This document shows, one piece after another, positions 10,078-21,767 of a stretch of 64,000 nucleotides of DNA (the stretch's first letter is position 1; each line of letters begins with the position of its first letter). Location: positions 60,152,855 through 60,216,854 of the forward strand of contig OY978525.1 in NCBI GenBank assembly GCA_963854835.1, given 5' to 3'. This stretch comes from Megamerina dolium. Taxonomy: Eukaryota > Arthropoda > Insecta > Diptera > Megamerinidae. The translations under genes were made by a program, and so were the position numbers. The notes beneath the pieces are model-generated. The model was not told the DNA's origin. It did no database searches and saw only the letters and a list, made by a program, of their open reading frames with translations.

Positions 10078-11506
10078 TTAATTAATTAAAACAGAAACAG
10101 CAGAAGAAGAATCAGAATGGAAGAGAATATAAACCATCCTTACAACACATCAGAGCAACCAAGGAATGAGCCCACCTGCATCTCTCTCCCACACACACAG
10201 ACCCGGTTTTAAAGTTGGGATTAATTCGCAAATGGATGATTTACAGAGACAATCGCGGATGAAAGATCGGAAGCTAAAGGCATAGTCACGAGAGATGGGG
10301 TGATAAACTCCATCAAGCGTTTCTCTCCATTCAAAACAGCAGGTGTGGATGGAACATTCCCAGCTCTACTTCAGTGGGGTGCAGAAGTTTTGGTAGACAG
10401 GCTTTTGGGAATATTCACTATTTGCCTGGCTACAGGATATGTCCCGACTCAATGGAGAGAAACTACGTTTGTATTTCTTTAAAAGCCGGGAAAAAGCTAT
10501 TACTCAGAGAAGAAATATTTCTGATCGGTTAGCTTGACCTACATGGAAAGGACAATGCTTCTGATAAAACCATTAAGCAACGGCCCGAACTCGTAGAGCA
10601 AATTGTCTTGTGGAGAGATATCTATGTCTACTTTTATGGATATAGAGGTTGCCTTCGTTAAGATTAGTTTCGATAAACTAACTCAGATGGGTAGACAGCA
10701 TGCTGACGAAAAGGACCATAAACTTTCAAAATGGGAGTTACAGACTCAGAGGTAGGGTAGTCCACAGGGGGGCGTACTATCACCCATTCAGCTTTTGGAC
10801 TTAATAGGCATAAACACCGTCGGGTATGCAGATGACATAGCGGTAACGGTGAGTGGTAAGTTCTTGGACACTATACCAAGAGGTATTTTCTAAGTTGATG
10901 TTCGAATGTGTTCAGAAACGCATTACTTCGAGTCACATCCGTTAAGCTCTCAGTAATGCGATTACTCTTATGTGGGTAAGGGACACATTGGTATAGAGCA
11001 AAATTAAGCTGCAGACGCCTTGACTAGACAAGGATCTAAAGCTAAATTTTATATGCCGGAGCCAGAAATTCTGCTTAGTAAGTTTCCTTAGTAGATAAGG
11101 AAACCCCATCTCTGGATATGGGAGAGTTTGTCCACTTGTAGACAGACAAAGGCCTCGTTGAGGCTACCAAGGTGCAGTGAATCGGAGAGGGATCTCAGTC
11201 TAGGATGGTTAACTCTGAGCTGGTCGACTGTATTCATAATTGGGCATGGCAACTTCAAGTATCACCTCAGGAAGATGATGCTGATGCTGATATATGCAGA
11301 GTATGCATATATCAGCAAGAAGCAGAGACATCGGCGCACATAGTATGCCAGTGTCCAGCCTTGGGAAACAGGAGGATATCCACACAGGGTAGACAATTTA
11401 TTAACGAACTCGAAATGTGGAACATACCTCACAAAGATATCCTTGAAATAACTCGTGATGTTGTTATGAGGAGGGAAGTAGAAGAATTCTGCAACCTAAC
11501 AAGTAC

Positions 11507-11508
<2 letters not shown>

Positions 11509-11572
<64 letters not shown>

Positions 11573-11619
11573 ATATATGTATATATGTGTATATATATAC
11601 CACATATATATATATGTGG

Positions 11620-11655
<36 letters not shown>
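11509..11655. repeat. (AT)n array with short GT interruptions
   Basis: Alternating AT interrupted at 11564-11620 by tgtgtgtg and a perfect palindrome centred on ccacatatatatatatgtgg. It follows the truncated end of the LINE. Confidence 0.9.
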
Positions 11656-11668
<13 letters not shown>

Positions 11669-13535
11669 GAATTATATGTTTTGTATTTTAGAATTCTTGA
11701 AGTAGGTCAAACTAGCAAACGAACACGAACATATCAAGCATGTTCAATTAAAAAGTTTTAATTTTCTTCTATTTTTACAAATGGCATAAACTATATAAAA
11801 GGTGTAATTGTTTACCTGACCAGCAAGAATTATAAAGTAACGAAATTTCAGAGAGTAAGGAAGCATTCTCAAACAGAAAAATATCCAAAAAAAAGTTAAT
11901 ACATAGCAATTTGCATATTTTGCCGGTTGTGAATATATTCTTCAATATCAAATGCATATTGCCTAACGATCGCACGGGTTTTTTTTACTGAATACTGGTT
12001 AAAACGACTTCAACTTATTTGTTATTTACTTACTTCATCCATTGATAATTTGTTATCTTCTAATAATTTTTAATTTATGTACACTTTAAAATATTTTTTT
12101 GTTGTAACCTGTTTTTTAATTATATGACATCATTTGACAAAAATTGATGATAATTCGTACAAATTCGAATTTTCTGTAAACAAACACACCTGTTGTAAAT
12201 ACACCCATGCTAGCAAACACCGGTGAAAAACTGATTAAAGTGAGGGTTTCGTTAACTTCAAAACTGATTAGAAAATTTGTTAGTTTAGCTAAAGCAGAGC
12301 ACACATTGACAGGAAATCGAAATGATCGGTTGAATTTTCAACAAATTGATATGTATGGCGACTTTGCAAACAAAAAGTTTTGTCAACTTTCAATCGGTTG
12401 CGTGCTTGTGACCCTTTGGTTGAGTACAATATTAAAAATATTTATTTTTTTATACAAAGTAATAGGCTTTAACAAATTTTTTGATTATTTTCATAATTGT
12501 AACAATTAATCTTCCGGTATTTATTTTATAAAATATGCTATAATTAAATAAAAGAAACATTAAAAATCAACTTTATTTGAAAAAATCAGCCTAAGAAACG
12601 ACATTGAGGTGCTGGAAATATGTTTTTGTGGGTTTGTTCGTCAAAATTTTCCTTGTAGTTTGTTTTTATTTAAATATGGCTTCATTTGGCAACGTTCGCC
12701 AAAGAAATCAATATCGTGTGAGGACACATTCCCCTTCAGCAGACTATTTTAAGTTATACAGGTTTAAAAAAAAGTGTAAAATGGTTAGCGCAACATTTTA
12801 TGCAGGAAAGCCATGAAAACAAAGGGGCGTTGTTGTCATAAATAAAAAGTTGCACTCCTAGTTTCCAACGTGACTTGCAAGAAAATGAATACATCGCACA
12901 ACCGCTTGTAAAACAGTGGAAATGAATATACAAAGGATCATCAATAAAGCAAACTTGTGGATTAAATTTCGAAATAATAGTGGCCAAATCAAACTGGGCA
13001 TTGCGAATTGACTTTCCTTGCGCTCTTGGAGCAATATCAACATGTTACCATAAGCATGTTTCAATACAAAAACCATCAAGTAAAATATCCAATATTGTGC
13101 GTTATTTTTGTCGCCATCGTGCTACAAAAAATACATTAAATTATCAAGACAAACCCAAATTGTTTTAACATAAGTCTTGCTAAAGATTTATAAACAAATT
13201 TCAATATTTTTAAACAATATTTTTGTTGTTTAAACTTTTCAGCATAGCTAGTACTGAAAAGTTGAAGCTAGTGCTAGTACTTTTTACTACCAAAGAATAT
13301 TGAACTAAAGAACCTTCATGACCAAGCATACATGAATTTCAAGCAAGACTAAAAAGCCATCCTACTTATTCGTGCAGCTAGCGCTGATAATGTTGCTCTC
13401 GCTTTTTTGTTGATTATCCTACTCATTTGAAAATATTATAATTCTTTATGCAAAGTTCATATTTATTTATTTATGCAAAAATATTATTCCTGAAGAAACT
13501 AGAGCAAAAGCAACAACAAATACGCAAGCGTAGGT
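11656..13535 (+). repeat. Dispersed repeat Y, copy A (unclassified)
   Basis: Collinear with 20537-20593 plus 21764-23690, from ttttgtattttagaattcttg to gcaacaacaaatacgcaagc. Copy A lacks about 115 bp present in copy B (around 22085-22205) and has about 90 bp absent from B (around 11820-11910). A 100-codon frame at 12207-12509 is kept in both copies, with only scattered changes, but matches nothing I recognise. It also holds the empty site for the solo LTR of copy B, at 11710-11713. No terminal repeats were found. Confidence 0.75.
12207..12509 (+). other. Open frame conserved between the two Y copies, function unknown
   Basis: 100 codons beginning MLANTGEKLIKVRVSLTSK. The equivalent frame at 22284-22586 has the same length and ends with the same residues, FNKFFDYFHNCNN. 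Conservation may simply reflect recent duplication. The C-terminal half is hydrophobic (LSIGCVLVTLWLSTILKIFIFL) and could form a membrane segment. I do not recognise the family. Confidence 0.3.
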
Positions 13536-13775
13536 GAGTGTGAGTGTAATCGACGAAATCAAGAGGAAGACACTCCAACACACCAAAATATTTCCTTTTA
13601 TATGCTAATAGGTGCATGCATATGAATAGATATAACCAATATACATATATATCTATGTATATTGAATATACACATATATAGTACTTTTTATTTATATTTG
13701 TAATTACACTTTTCTTCGTTATTATTTTCTTATCCGTTATATACATAAAATTATATATATACATATATATATATT
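13536..13775. repeat. Modules W and V (inverted) followed by short AT-rich sequence
   Basis: W (gtgagtgtgagtgtaatcg ... ctccaacacacca) is followed directly by the reverse complement of module V (atgtatataacggataag ... cctattagcatataaaag), which is found in forward orientation at 24601-24765 and, shortened, at 17975-18053. Confidence 0.7.
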
Positions 13776-13781
13776 TATGGT

Positions 13782-16700
13782 GGTCTGGTGGTGTTTTCGC
13801 AAGGTAACGTGTCTAACTGCCTCAACCGGGTGGGGCTAGCGCAATCCTTGTTGATCTCATCGCAAATCAACTCACTGGCTGTCATGTAGTTTGATCTGAG
13901 CGCTATGTGATGATACCTTTATTTGTTAATGAGGGGTAGTCATATAGCATGCTCTGCTTACTCAGTGATGGCGCTTTCATTATTATTAATGGGGGCCCTC
14001 CATGTGGCGACCACCGGGCAACGTCTTCCTGGCACCCGCTGGGAGGCGGCTGAAGTGAGTGGCGAAAATCTCCTCGGTTAGAGGTTGTGCGTTGGGTTTG
14101 GGACCCGCCACATAAAAAACCCCCCCAATGAAAAAAACAAATATGCCTCGGATAAGGACTACCGCTTTTGTTGATTACCCCCGCAAACGAAAAAAGGACC
14201 ACGATTTACGGATATGCACCTGGAATGTCCGATCCCTATATAGGGAGGGTGCCTCTATCCAGCAGGTTGATGTCCTTGAAAAATACAGAGCTGACATCAC
14301 CGCTCTCCAGGAAATGCGATGGACAGGACAGGGCTGCTCCAAAAGAGCGTCCTGTGACATCTACTACAGTTGCCATGCTGAAAGGCATGAATTAGGATGT
14401 GGATTTTTGGTCAGCAAGAGACTACGACATCTTGTCTCACAGTTCAGGCCTGTGAACGAACGGCTGGCCACAATCCGCATCAAGGCAAAATTTTTCAACA
14501 TCAGCCTTATATGTGCCCACGCTCCGACGGATGAGAATGACAATGTGACCAAGGAGAGCTTTTTCCAGCGCCTCGAAGATGTTTACGACCGCTGCCCCCG
14601 CTACGATATCAAAATCGTGCTTGGCGACTTTAATGCCAAGGTGGGCAAGGAAGGTACCTTTGGTCCAACTGTCGGAAAATTCAGCCTCCACCAGAACAAC
14701 TCCGATAACGGAATGAGGCTGATCGAGTTCGCCGCAGCACGAAACATGGTAATTGGTGGTACCAGATTCCAGCATCTCGACATCCACAAAGCGACATGGC
14801 TGTCTCCAGATCAAAGAACAAGAAACCAAATTGATCATGTGGTGATTGACGGAAGGCATGCTGCCAGTGTGATGGACGTGAAATCGATCCGTGGTGCCAA
14901 CATCGACTCGGATCACTACCTTGTTGCAGCTAAGGTGCGCACACGCCTATGCGTCGCAAATAACAAGAGAAGTCCCACACAGAGAAAGCTCGACGTCAGT
15001 AAGCTGCGATCACCAGAGACAGCAGATGCATTTTCCACTCGACTATCGGATCTGCTTATGCAGAACACTCCCCCACTTGATGATACATGCGCACGGTGGA
15101 CACATATATCCCACTCCATGACTACTGCTGCCGAGGAGGTAATCGGTTACTACCGGCCTCTAAGGAATGAGTGGTATGATCAGGAGTGTCGCGACGCTAC
15201 CGCAGAGAAAGACGCCGCCTACAGAAAAACCCTGCGTGCAGGTGCAACGCGAGCTGTTGAGGAGCGGTACAGAGAAAAAAGGAGTGCAGAGAGACGTCTT
15301 TTCAGGCGCAAGAAGAGGGAGTTGGAAAGACGCGAGTGTGAGGAGATAGAGATGTGTACCGACAAGAATGAGACTCGAAAATTCTTTGAAAAGATCAAGC
15401 GCCTGAGTGGAGGTTTAAATCCCGGAGCCTCTTCGTGTCGCGATGGAAATGGGAATCTGGTTACGGATGTCCAGAGTGTACTGAGCCTATGGAGGGAACA
15501 CTTCTCCACGTTACTGAATGGCGATGCTACGAACAATTCCGCCAGTGGAGGAGAATGCCCGATAACCCCAATTACAGATGATGGTGTTGATGTTCCACCA
15601 CCCGACTATGACGAGGTTGAAACGGCCATTTTAAGGCTGAAGAACAACAAAGCTGCAGGTGCTGATGGCCTGCCTGCCGAGTTGTTTAAGACCGGAGGCG
15701 ATGAGCTGCTCACCCGCATGCACCAGCTCATAAGCAGAATATGGTCGGATGAAAGCATGCCTGATGATTAAAGGCTCAGTGTCCTCTGTCCTGTACATAA
15801 AAAAGGAGACCCCACAATTTGCGCCAACTACCGTGGAATAAGTCTCCTGAGCATCGCGTACAAGGTTCTATCGAGCGTACTGTGTGAAAGGTTGAAGCCT
15901 ATGCTCAGCAACCTGATTGGACCTTATCAGTGTGGCTTCAGATCTGGTAAATCCACCATCGACCAGATTCTCACACTGCGCCAAATCCTGGAGAAGACCC
16001 AAGAAAAACAGATCGACACACCACCTATTTGTTGATTATAAAGCCGCTTTCGACAGTCCGGTAAGGGATTACCTCTACGCAACCATGTCTGAGTTCGGTA
16101 TTCCTGCAAAGCTCATTCGACTTTGTAGAATGACACTGCATAACTCCCGTTGTGCAGTGAAAATTGGGAAGGACCTCTCCGCACCGTTTAATACCGAACG
16201 AGGTTTCAGACAAGGTGATTCGTTATCGTGCGACTTCTTCAATCTTATTATGGAGAAAATAATACGAGCTGCTGATCTACGACATAATGGCACTATCTTC
16301 AACAAAAGTGTCATGCTGTTAGCGTATGTCGACAATATTGACATAATCGGCATGAACACGCGAGCAGTCAGTGCAGCATTCTCAGAGTTGGAAAGAGAGT
16401 CGCGTCGGATGGGTCTCACGGTGAACGAGGGCAAGACGAAGTATCTAGTGTCAACAAACAAAGAGTCCCGGCGTCTTGGACAGCACGTCACTGTTGACAA
16501 CTACGCTTTTGAAGTAGTAAGGAACTTTGACTATCTTGGAACCAGCATTAACAGCAGTAATGACGTCGGCTTGGAGATCATGCGTAGGATAACTCTTGCT
16601 AACAGGTGTTACTTTGAACTAAGTAAGCAATTGAGAAGTCGAGCCCTCTCTCGAAGAACGAAAACTACACTCTACAAGTCTCTCATCATGCCTGTCCTAA

Positions 16701-17148
16701 CATATGGCGCTGAATCCTGGACAATTTCCACCTCGGATGAGCGAATGCTTGGAGTTTTCGAGAGAAAAGTCCTACGCAAGATCTTTGGACCTATTTGCGT
16801 TGGTGGCGAGTACCGAATAAGGTACAACCATGAGCTGTACGAGCTGTATGCCGATATTGACATAGTAAAGAGCATCAAAATCCAGCGGCTGCGCTGGCTA
16901 GGTCATGTCGAGCGAATGGAAGAACACGCTCCAGCTAAGAAGGTGTTATATTCGGAACCCGCTGGAGGACGGCGCAGAAGAGGAAGACCAAACCTCCGGT
17001 GGAAAGACCAAGTACTGGAGAACTTGACGGCGCTTGGAATTTCTAACTGGCGCCAGCTAGCGAAGAACAGAAATGGCTGGCGAAGCATATTATTTTCGGC
17101 CTAAATCGATATTCGGTTGTTATGGCCACATAAGTAAGTAAGTAAGTA
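13782..17148 (+). mobile_element. Nearly full-length RTE-like LINE
   Basis: Starts ggtctggtggtgttttcgc, the same 5' end as the antisense copy at 34579-37206, and ends with (gtaa)n. A 346-bp leader precedes one long endonuclease/reverse transcriptase frame, 14128-17104, that is broken twice. The RTE (BovB-like) assignment is from the endonuclease and the C-terminal GHVERMEEHAP / GRPNLRWKDQV region, a type often labelled craniofacial-development-protein-2-like in insect annotations. Target duplications cannot be read because both flanks are AT-rich. Confidence 0.85.
14128..17104 (+). pseudogene. LINE endonuclease/reverse transcriptase, broken by one stop and one frameshift
   Basis: The N-terminal apurinic-type endonuclease is complete: ICTWNVRSLYREG, ITALQEMRWTGQG with the catalytic Glu, LGDFNAKVG, and IDSDHYLVAAKVR with the catalytic His. 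The RT part begins near AILRLKNNKAAGADGLPAEL. At 15769-15771 TAA replaces the TGG seen in the antisense copy at 34579-37206, and near 16020 the phase changes where two bases seem to be lost (DTHHLFVDY becomes out of frame). The RT active-site box reads YVDN here, whereas the fragment at 46806 has YADD, so the second catalytic Asp is lost. From 15917 the frame is open to the end. Protein function is excluded. Confidence 0.88.
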
Positions 17149-17156
17149 TATAAATT

Positions 17157-17255
<99 letters not shown>

Positions 17256-17274
17256 TTATATACATATATATATT
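17149..17274. repeat. (AT)n array
   Basis: Alternating AT with tac interruptions between the LINE tail and the SINE head. Confidence 0.95.
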
Positions 17275-17635
17275 GGGTGCCGTAGCTCAGTGGTTAGTGT
17301 GTTCGCCTTCTGATCTGTAGGTCGTGGTTCAATCCCCGGCTGATGCATAACTAATTTAATATCGATAAGATTTTTCTTTCGAATGGTACCCACCTGTCGG
17401 CAAGCCGTTGGCAATTCTTCCGACAGTAACAACTTGCCATGAAAAAGCTATTCAAAGAACTCTGTGACAAAGCTCACAAAAAGTGATGTCACAAGTGTTC
17501 TGCCGTTCGGAACCGGCTAAAATAAGTAGGTCCCTTCTAATACTGTCCAAATTTAAGACGCACAACAGTAATGGAAGAGAAGCTCGGCCAATGAGCCCTT
17601 TGGGGCTTTAAGTGCCACATATTTATTTTTTTTTT
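17275..17635 (+). repeat. tRNA-derived SINE, complete copy
   Basis: A 361-bp unit: a tRNA-like head, a body of about 230 bp, a 3' hairpin-capable end (gagccctttggggctt) and an A/T-rich tail. Possible direct repeats acatatat flank it. The same family occurs at 7587-7722, 8243-8620, 9808-10077 and 33796-34146. Such elements are transcribed by RNA polymerase III and moved by a LINE in trans. The tail contains gccacata, also found at the 3' end of the RTE LINE in this window. Confidence 0.88.
17277..17347 (+). promoter_or_regulatory. tRNA-like RNA polymerase III promoter of the SINE
   Basis: Box A is tagctcagtggttag and box B is ggttcaatcc, each a good match to the internal promoter consensus of tRNA genes and at tRNA-like spacing. 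The surrounding sequence can be laid out as a tRNA but the acceptor stem does not close well, so it is a promoter relic rather than a tRNA gene. Confidence 0.8.
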
Positions 17636-17649
17636 ACATATATGTATAT

Positions 17650-18060
<411 letters not shown>

Positions 18061-18069
18061 TTTTTTGTT

Positions 18070-18715
18070 TGATTTTCTTTCTTGATATAGATACACCAGT
18101 ATAGTAATACAGGGAAGACGAAAGAAATGGGGGAACAAGACAATGACGAAATAAACGCAACAGATTTCCCAAATATTTCCCAAAATATAGGGCTTCCTAA
18201 ACCTAACATGTGCAACTACCACGTTGCCGATAGCTGACTCAGCAAGGCTAGTTAGGGCACCTGATCAATTCTTTAGGGGGTTAACAATATACCCGGAATA
18301 GTTATATGGAGCCCCCACTAATGATAAAAGAAAAATAAGAAAAAAGACAAGCATCAGTTATCTTTCTTCAAAAATCGGATACCAGGGTTGCAAACAAAAA
18401 TAACCGCACCTCTGGTTCATCGGACCTCTGGTGTGACATCCGTCCTCTAGTACCTTCGGATATGCATATGAGCACACTTTATATTTCATGAATATCGATC
18501 GTGCACTTCCAGACGGACACTATACCGCCACTACGTCCTTTTATTACGTACAGTATTGTCAAAACGCGTATGAACACACTCCAGAATTATTAGAATCACT
18601 TAAACGTCATCACTCAAAATCATCATTAAACAAAATTTCACCACAATACACCGACTAAATAACACCGACACGGCACATTTCTAATCTTTCAACAAACTGA
18701 CTCATTTCCGAATTA
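18070..18715 (+). repeat. Dispersed repeat Z, copy 1
   Basis: Close to 24850-25490 over about 640 bp. A short start-like frame ([16 protein letters not shown], 18127 onward, 36 codons) and an end-like frame (IDRALPDGHYTATTSFYYV to NKISPQYTD, up to 18658) are kept in both copies with stops and an AT/GC-mixed stretch between. This looks like the two ends of a larger transposon gene with the middle lost. The family is not recognised. Confidence 0.65.
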
Positions 18716-18921
18716 TTATTGTGCTTACAATTCAAGTTCAAGCAATAAATTAACAAAACAAAAAGTGTGTGTGTTCATATCAGTGGCATACAACATCGTT
18801 ACGCCGTCTTGTTCCCATACAGACCCAGTGTGTCAACATTACTAACGACAACAGCAACAAACAGTGGCAAGAAGACAACCGATACGCGACCTATCGGCAA
18901 CCCCTTCACAATCCCACACTA
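18716..18921. other. Short unassigned sequence left of the Tc1 element
   Basis: Non-repetitive within the window; no coding or structural signal seen. Confidence 0.3.
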
Positions 18922-18923
18922 TA

Positions 18924-20536
18924 CACTTAGCAGAAAAAGTGTACGTACAAGAAATAAACAATTCTTCGCTGCACTAAATACCAATAAGGAAACAATTTTT
19001 CTTAAAAGAAATTATTTTTTATTTAAAAGTTAGAGTATTATGTTTACTTTAAGCCCAAATACATTAAATTATAATGTACAGAAAAATTATGAGAAATAAA
19101 AGAATTCAAAAGCACCCGTTAATTGGTCAGCAAAAGTCTACGTACAGAAACGAAAACGGGACTTCCCCGCTCATTTGCTCGAACGCTCGTGCCATCAAAA
19201 GTTTTTTTTTACAATTTCTATATTTAATACGTATCGTGGTTGGATTTTGTGCTTTGAATAATCTATTTCAATAAGTTTAATAAAGACGAATTCAAAAAGA
19301 AAGGAAATTGGAGTTGAAGAACGAAAAATTATAATAAAATTATGGAAAGAAAGCCAAACTTTCCGTGAAATTGCTAAAACCCTTGGGAGAGCGCACCTCA
19401 CAATTTAAATAGTGATGAATAATTTCAAAAAACTGGAACTTTCGTGTCGCAACCCCATTCAGGACGACCTTCTATTCTGACCCAACGAGAAAAAAGATGT
19501 GTTTTGAGGCTTGTTCAGGATAATCCTCGACTGACCGCAATGAAAATTGCTCAAAATTAAAAAAAAAAAAAAAAAAAAGCTAACTATCGTGGCCGCGTAG
19601 CCCGTAGGAAGCCGTTTACTTCGCTCATAAACCGACAAAAACGAAAATCTTTTGCCAAACAATATATAAATAAGCCGCCAGAGTTATGGGAGAAGGTGCT
19701 ATTCTCAGATGAGAGCAAGTTTTGCCTGTTTGATATTAAAGGCCGTCAGCTTGTGTGGCGGAAACCATGCACAGCCCTTCATGCGCAAAATCTTGTGGGC
19801 ACGGTTAAACATGGCGGAGGTGGTATTATGGTGTGGGGATGTATGGCTGCCAATGGAGTCGGCAATTTGGTGTTCATTGAGTCAATTATTGATCAGAGAG
19901 CTATTTAATTATTTTAAAAGAAAATTTGAAGCAGAGTGCTGAAAATCTCGGCCTGGGTTCTGGCTGGTACTTTCAACAGGATAACGACCCGAAGCATACT
20001 GCCCATAATGTGAAGCTTTAGATATTATATAATGTCCCGCATCAATGCAAACCCCTCCACAATCACCTGACCTTAATCCTATTGAACATTTGCGGGATTT
20101 ACTTGAGAGCAGGATAAGGCAGCACACCATCACCTCGAAGCAAATGATTAAAAATGTGATTTTATATGAGTTGCACAAAATTTAAACGGAGGAAACTTCC
20201 AAGTTAGTCAGGTCTATGCCAAACCGATTGCAAGAAGTCCTAAAGCGGAAAGGCTACCCAACCAGCTACTAATATTTTCAAAAACCCACAAAAAACAATA
20301 ATTGATCATATAATCTTATCTTTGTACGTAGACTTTTTCTGACCAATTAACAGGTGCTTTTGAATTCTCATAATTTTTCTGTACATTATAATTTAATGTA
20401 TTTAGGCTTAAAGTGTACATAATACTCTAACATTTAAATAAAAAATAATTTCTTTTGAGAAAAATTATTTCCTTATTGGTATTTAGTGCAGGGAAGAATT
20501 GTTTACTTCTTGTACGTATACTTTTTCTGCTAAGTG
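18924..20536 (+). mobile_element. Tc1-type DNA transposon with long inverted repeats
   Basis: 1,613 bp, flanked by TA at 18922-18923 and 20537-20538. The ends are cacttagcagaaaaagtg and its inverse, and the inverted repeat extends about 200-230 bp inward on each side (to about 19140 and from about 20330). The sequence agtctacgtac occurs at the inner ends of the arms. The interior is a decayed DDE transposase on the plus strand. It lies beside the left edge of Y copy B. Confidence 0.88.
19300..20272 (+). pseudogene. Tc1-family transposase remnant
   Basis: Segments from the N-terminal helix-turn-helix (IKLWKESQTFREIAKTLG near 19340), the linker, and the catalytic domain are visible: FSDESKFCLFD (first Asp), [32 protein letters not shown] (second Asp) and PDLNPIEHL (Glu). 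Several stops and frame changes separate them. A run of about 23 A lies at 19557-19579, and part of the DNA-binding region expected there is absent. The copy cannot make a transposase. Confidence 0.82.
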
Positions 20537-20589
20537 TATATATAATATTAATTATATGTTTTGTATTTTAGAATTCTTGAAGTTGGTCA

Positions 20590-21767
20590 AACTTGTAACG
20601 CGTGCCTTTGTTTTCCAGCTGGGGTAACGCTCAGCCAGCCAGGGTAAACAAGAGGGCAGCGAAAAACTCTTGTTGTAGGAGGAAAACCGAATTACACACT
20701 TACTGTCAAACTGACAGTAATATTACCGACACTAGAGTATTCGGCTCGTATGATATGAGGTATATCGCGGTACAATTCCTACTTTTATTATTCTTTTCGT
20801 TTATTTGGCTTTACAAAAATTAAGTATTTACAAAAAGAAAAGAGGCTTAGAAGTATAAAAGAATTGGCAAATTGAATTTAATAAATTAATGAAAAATATG
20901 CTACAATCGAATTATTCCACTAAGGCTACAAATTTAAGAAACTATCCTATTCGTATCCTACGCAAGTAAGAGGGAGACAAGGAGTGGAATGCAGGAGGAA
21001 CCAGCGCTCGAGCTGGTTGCTCCTGGATTTGAAGTGGTCAAAGTGACTACTTTGGCAGAGCAGAAGGCTCGCAGTTGACTACTCGAAACTCCCATATATA
21101 GGATCACTTTAGGGCAAGAACTCGTATTGTCGCGCACCGTATATGGTTCTGCTTCAATAGAGCACTCGTTGGTAACAATTCGCCCAACGGGTCGTTGTTG
21201 CAAAATGTTTGGCAACAGAAGAAAGAGGCTTCAATATTGATCCTCACTGGTCAAGCACATGTATATATGTCGCTTGTCCGATCATGTCCGGAAGTCGCTT
21301 TTCTCGATTTACGTTGGTTCAGCATGATCTTTATCTATTAAATGTATGCTAAACCAAACGAGAATTCTCATCTCTGCTCTATATGTTTGCCTTTATTTTC
21401 GCTTGTGCTTTTGCCTTTATTCAATTAACGTACATTACATATATACATACATACATTACATGTAAATTCAAATTAATTTATATCAATTAATTTACATCAA
21501 CTGAATTAAGCACAAGCAAATATACAAACTCATTTATCTGTATCTAAGTTGTAATGTGTCTTGGCGCAAGTGCTCCGTAGTTTCGTCCCACCACCTGACC
21601 TTGCCCACATGTACGGGTTCGATACCGAATCGCGACATGAATTTAATTTTTATTATATTTTTTATTATTATTATTTATTTTCTAATTGTTTTTATTTTTT
21701 TTCTATATAAATATATTGATGCCAAATATATTAATATTCGGTATTTGTAACACGCGTGTTACAAACT
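20590..21767 (-). mobile_element. Solo LTR of an Osvaldo-like retrotransposon
   Basis: The LTR is 20594-21763 (1,170 bp), minus-strand orientation. Both ends carry related inverted sequence: tgtaacacgcgtgttaca at its 5' end and cacgcgttaca at its 3' end. It is flanked by AACT at 20590-20593 and 21764-21767. Copy A of repeat Y has the same locus without the insertion (11710-11713), which proves the boundaries and the 4-bp duplication. The 3' part (about 240 bp) is similar to the LTR at 53760-54991. No internal sequence remains, so it arose by LTR-LTR recombination. Confidence 0.88.

Larger units (their letters stand above)
9120..10199. other. Unclassified 1.1-kb insert in the LINE, containing a Gln-rich frame and a SINE
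   Basis: The LINE reads ...aaggaccctgt at 9110-9119 and resumes with agacccggt near 10200, so this block is an insertion of unknown class. It holds AT-rich sequence (9130-9370), a CAA/CAG-rich stretch (9390-9620), unremarkable sequence (9629-9807), a SINE (9808-10077) and a short A-rich piece. No transposase or reverse transcriptase is visible. Confidence 0.5.
7740..11505 (+). mobile_element. Decayed LOA/I-type LINE, interrupted by SINEs and an unknown insert
   Basis: Piecewise homology to the longer copy at 55490-61040 runs through 7740-8240, 8630-9120 and 10200-11505. Recognisable parts are ORF1 end (NLTGLWEGA), endonuclease (LGCDINAHSYVWSN), reverse transcriptase (FSPFKTAGVDGTFPALLQW and a YADD box near 10830), RNase H scraps and the C-terminal Cys/His motif ([20 protein letters not shown] near 11295). 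Stops and frame changes are frequent. The YADD box here is intact while it is mutated in the longer copy. The copy stops at about 11505 and an (AT)n array follows. It is not functional. Confidence 0.8.

Noticed and set aside
12754..13079. Minus-strand frames in repeat Y as a PIF/Harbinger or P-type transposase
   Set aside because: A few residues (CFIDDPLYIHF) are suggestive, but no catalytic motif set could be assembled and the other copy does not help.
14437..14916. Antisense frames over the RTE LINE (also 15219-15536, 16075-16500, 16672-17088, 34805-35011, 35185-35496)
   Set aside because: Mirror frames of the LINE coding sequence with no independent features.
17277..17347. tRNA gene
   Set aside because: Boxes A and B are good, but the acceptor stem does not close and the sequence heads a SINE that recurs in the window.
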